Source of the DNA: Kordia periserrulae
Lineage (GTDB): Bacteria > Bacteroidota > Bacteroidia > Flavobacteriales > Flavobacteriaceae
Assembly (NCBI RefSeq): GCF_003054265.1
Contig: NZ_QBKT01000001.1
Coordinates: 682,001-746,000, forward strand
Reading direction: 5' to 3'
Length of the DNA: 64,000 bases
A model generated the notes under the pieces. That model was given only the letters and a program-made list of their open reading frames with translations. It ran no database searches and had not been told where the DNA came from. A program made the translations under genes and the position numbers. The number at the start of each line of letters is the position of its first letter. Within the stretch, counting starts at the first letter, position 1. This document shows positions 62,201 to 64,000 of the stretch, piece after piece.

Positions 62201-63396
62201 TTTTTGAATTGATTTATCAGCAAAAACCACAAATTTCACTTTCAAAGGCACTCAAAACCTATCAAAAAACTGGAAAAATTGAATCGTTGAGCAAGCATCT
62301 CATCACTCAACATGAAATTCCTGCGTGGTTTGTGCATGCGGAAGCGTACAATTATGCGCAACTTGTCAACGAATTGATGACACAACAACCATTTGTCATC
62401 TTAAAAACCATCCGCAGTGTACCTCTTTCGGAAGTTCAATCAACACGCTTTGTTCAAACCATAGATGTTGAAGTATTTATTTCCACATTACAGAAATTGT
62501 ACACAGCTCCGCAAAAGGATTTGACAAATGTGTTAACCTTGTATGAAGTCTTCGCTTTTGTGAATATACGTGGGATTTCAACCAAAAACATACAAGAAAT
62601 CATCCTTAGAAAAGTGGTGGTTGCTTGGCAAAATTCTAACTGGTCTTTGATTGCGAACGCCCAAATTTGGAACGAATTGTTATGGGAAATTTGCGGGAAG
62701 AAATCTGTGCACAAAAAAGACTTTTTCAACGCTGTAGATTCAATAAAAAGCATGTTACCAACAACACTGTTAGTCACCTATAAAAGCCTGCTTTCTATCG
62801 AAAAAGCCACACAACATATCTCTCAAAAAGACCATACAACAAACACTAAAAACAACGTGCTTATGGAACAAAAAGAAAATAACTTTCCCGAAGAAGGCGT
62901 GAGCATTCGCAATGCTGGTTTGGTACTCTTAAACAGCTACTTTTTGATGTTACTTGAGCGTTTGCAAATTGTCAAAGACAACGCTTTTATTTCGGAAGAA
63001 GTACAACTTGATGCTATTCATTACTTGCAGTACATCGTTACAGGACACACACAAACGGAAGAATCGCTCCTAGCACTCAATAAAATATTGGTGGGAATTT
63101 CGCCTGAAACACCTGTAAAAGACAGTGTGGAAATGACGGAAAGTCAAAAAGAACTCATCAATAGTTTGATACAAGCGGCTATCAATTATTGGCCAGAAAT
63201 TGGGCAAACTTCCGTAGATGGATTTCGAGGAAATTGGTTGGTTCGCGATGGCATTTTGCGAGAAACCGAAGATCGTTGGGAACTTTTGGTAGAAAAAAGA
63301 CCGTACGACGTTTTAATGATAAAATCACCGTTTTCATTTTCAATCATCAAATTACCATGGATGGAAAAACCACTGCATGTCACGTGGCCATTCTAA
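59194..63396 (+). CDS. contractile injection system tape-measure protein (Pvc14-like)
   Basis: This 1400-residue protein has a conserved N-terminal part ('IVTRCQWNTAFDSKQLAHQLQTDISSW', 'PKGQTLKIRKLAVDLGAITYENLLSELPLRLEEALRNAL' in parts). The C-terminal part ('AGLVLLNSYFLMLLERL', 'DAIHYLQYIVTGHTQTEESLLALNKILVGISPETPV', 'YDVLMIKSPF', 'LPWMEKPLHVTWPF') is characteristic of the eCIS tape-measure family. Between them lies a long, variable helical middle of about 1100 residues. In phage tails, length correlates with tape-measure length; the same may hold here. Start ATG overlaps the previous gene by eight bases. Confidence 0.92.
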   Translation: MHSQEAHIVTRCQWNTAFDSKQLAHQLQTDISSWSAYKMKRVMDSVFDSICPKGQTLKIRKLAVDLGAITYENLLSELPLRLEEALRNALYDLILYPKNGDKTLEIIHEDVAQISVLRDFLLQGMLPWNYQESYGTAVQIMDSQLHHNRLDVIQMIQEIGTASNVRKRIAWQFPDALLKKIIVGLEPNNHQQIIDFSDEFVKVQEKETIVQTSTNDLKKNIWLWILNYLFTERGTIFNRIAFVRSTVTQMASHFNISYDAMIELIENAIERTNEYSQVDKGFIAILKLLSEEVKNTSFSRIKTKKQEENYWSKVETYFYNASARTTHVAKNEFNELVINLSKLDAKRFQNIILKIEQKQTIWKNIVKDLIPAAVENLFLALSPSESKNVLQQISFLSKLPQTTKVHIDTLDLYTLGIDFCITHQHASVGKTAFLDFVIEKLVRQKQQKKLVLLEHFISGNSSQEQKRVSFLPLFQELHSLYQKEISNTKKYTSESVLQQVLFRYATELQRRNYATAAFQSVEKTLQKWMTASPEKFWNAAQQLEKTSTLTKHISALVASFGTARFVKASSPNIYALVVKIQQVLEFLISKHPKQASAFRTIKNELFSQSFQVVWEFPKASEAEFFTKLLQQLAQKNLRSVSQKEILEALNLLIKTPKIRTLSWSNREFVSIQKQYGVQKIQTPLEAILNYTSQSNQQIKVAKKLSTLVRQKQTTTHEFKENENTLISYLLTSDSHLKTRLIAKFSKKILATKTTFSETRIKALLHELFWQVLARYENYRGDVQKFSAFYKKTVFQTFPELEKHATKTAFFNENIHENRSLQMPYQISVAKLFEAIRINLETATPQFEIAQKTYDFTTIYKLGLETSPAQMRAILREINITKKQRAFLKEHVSFELFVACFANDVSGKDRDAFKAIYTLFHLAKQLGNAQIINTLQTTFWKQTITLLQQKQAAKETIKILVDSTFEALSSIATLDQITIVKHIQNNHIAIPELLRIVLVERHQIFELIYQQKPQISLSKALKTYQKTGKIESLSKHLITQHEIPAWFVHAEAYNYAQLVNELMTQQPFVILKTIRSVPLSEVQSTRFVQTIDVEVFISTLQKLYTAPQKDLTNVLTLYEVFAFVNIRGISTKNIQEIILRKVVVAWQNSNWSLIANAQIWNELLWEICGKKSVHKKDFFNAVDSIKSMLPTTLLVTYKSLLSIEKATQHISQKDHTTNTKNNVLMEQKENNFPEEGVSIRNAGLVLLNSYFLMLLERLQIVKDNAFISEEVQLDAIHYLQYIVTGHTQTEESLLALNKILVGISPETPVKDSVEMTESQKELINSLIQAAINYWPEIGQTSVDGFRGNWLVRDGILRETEDRWELLVEKRPYDVLMIKSPFSFSIIKLPWMEKPLHVTWPF

Positions 63397-63531
63397 AAAA
63401 TTATACAACCATGAACATTCATACAACCACCATCAAAATAGACAGTAGTTAAGGCTGTCGTCATACAGAACTGAAGCGTATAACCTGAAAAATGGTTACA
63501 AAAATTAATTAACAATCTAAAAATAAAATTT

Positions 63532-64000
63532 ATGAATTCTTACAATGAAAATCTACATTCGAGTGTCGTTTCGTCATTGAACGCACAAGAATTAGAACTG
63601 CAAAAATTGAAGTCGCAAAAAGACTCAGCCACGTTTTCTATGTATTATGCGCAAGGTGCGCGTATTACTGCAGCGGAAAAATTACAAATGACTACTTCGA
63701 AGTATAAATTCCAACAGCAAGTCAACAATCAGGCAGTAAGCGACAGTGATATGTCTACCAACGTATTGACCTCCGCCAATAATGTAAAAACGTATGTTGC
63801 CAAATCGGTAACCAATGCTTCGGTAGCTGCGGCGAATGTGCAAATTGCTACCAATGCTATTGTAAAACTAGCAAGCGATACAGGAAGTATTTTCAGTATT
63901 GTAAATGCTGCCGATTTTGGTACTGAAATTTACCGTCAGGCGGAAAAAGCAAAGCAGTACATGGATCAAACTGCGTATTTAGCAGAACGCACTTCACAAA
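63532..64000 (+). CDS. helical protein of the eCIS operon, cut by the window end
   Basis: The frame is open from the ATG at 63532 to the last base (156 codons), so the gene continues to the right. The visible part is Ala/Ser/Gln/Thr-rich and helical: 'SSLNAQELELQKLKSQKD', 'GARITAAEKLQMTTSKYKFQQQ', 'TYVAKSVTNASVAAANVQIATNAIVKLASD'. It looks like a long rod or bundle and I do not recognise a family. It lies 136 bases after the tape-measure gene in the same direction. Possibilities are a cargo, a carrier protein or a tail component; I cannot tell which. Confidence 0.7.
   Translation, partial: MNSYNENLHSSVVSSLNAQELELQKLKSQKDSATFSMYYAQGARITAAEKLQMTTSKYKFQQQVNNQAVSDSDMSTNVLTSANNVKTYVAKSVTNASVAAANVQIATNAIVKLASDTGSIFSIVNAADFGTEIYRQAEKAKQYMDQTAYLAERTSQ

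Noticed and set aside
43950-63396. Prophage tail module
   Set aside because: No capsid, terminase, portal, integrase or lysis gene is seen, and the gene set and order are those of eCIS.
63411-63452. A 13-residue frame MNIHTTTIKIDSS after the tape-measure gene
   Set aside because: It is too short to support. It could be a remnant of a gene start, but nothing in frame follows its stop codon.
43950-64000. Type VI secretion system
   Set aside because: VgrG, PAAR and sheath are present, but there is no TssJ/L/M membrane complex, while a Pvc16-like cap, DUF5908 and an eCIS tape measure are present.

Overview
The window looks like a chromosomal segment of a marine-type member of the Flavobacteriaceae (phylum Bacteroidota), perhaps close to Kordia; the genus is inference. 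The evidence is AT-rich DNA, promoters of the Bacteroidota type (TTG, about 19 bases, TAnnTTTG) at many gene starts, lipoproteins with SC/GC lipoboxes, DUF2480 and DUF3078 genes beside the SUF genes, a type IX secretion (T9SS) cargo/PorP-SprF/OmpA trio, and a Bacteroidota-type extracellular contractile injection system (eCIS).

Region 1 (1-8.2 kb): a secreted choice-of-anchor B protein (5' end cut off by the window), a propeller-like lipoprotein and an MbnP-family lipoprotein form one operon. A propeller-sensor histidine kinase with a LuxR-type response regulator follows, then a di-heme MbnH/MauG-type peroxidase, the usual partner of MbnP. On the opposite strand between regulator and peroxidase lies a small cysteine-rich GG-leader peptide gene with its own promoter. 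Region 2 (8.3-13.3 kb): sufA, a four-helix-bundle gene, sufB, a lipoprotein gene, sufC and sufD, closed by a terminator. The rest of the SUF set (sufS, sufE, sufT, DUF2480, two DUF3078) lies at 34.3-40.9 kb on the other strand, in the order expected if the 13.2-41 kb segment had been inverted.

Region 3 (13.3-34 kb): a three-gene DUF2589 operon with a palindrome at its promoter, a serine hydrolase, two striking CPxxT-repeat peptides, a LuxR-type regulator, the T9SS trio with an 1809-residue secreted protein, an endonuclease/phosphatase-family protein, hflX, a run of four small GG-leader peptides ending in CxxCP-type tails, and a histidine kinase/response regulator operon with a coiled-coil secreted protein. 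Region 4 (34-43.6 kb): the DUF3078/SUF block with an M43-type metalloprotease lipoprotein, then an O-antigen ligase-type membrane protein with TPRs.

Region 5 (43.9 kb to the right edge): a one-direction eCIS operon in the order cap (Pvc16-like), unknown, sheath, two tube proteins, DUF5908, LysM tube/baseplate adaptor, VgrG spike, PAAR tip, gp25-like, two large baseplate proteins, tape measure, and a helical protein cut by the window end. The AAA+ ATPase and tail fibre are not in the window. The most interesting material is the seven RiPP-like precursors in three loci with no maturation enzyme in sight, the unexplained eCIS members, and the unusual intergenic repeats. No tRNA, rRNA, CRISPR array or transposase was recognised.
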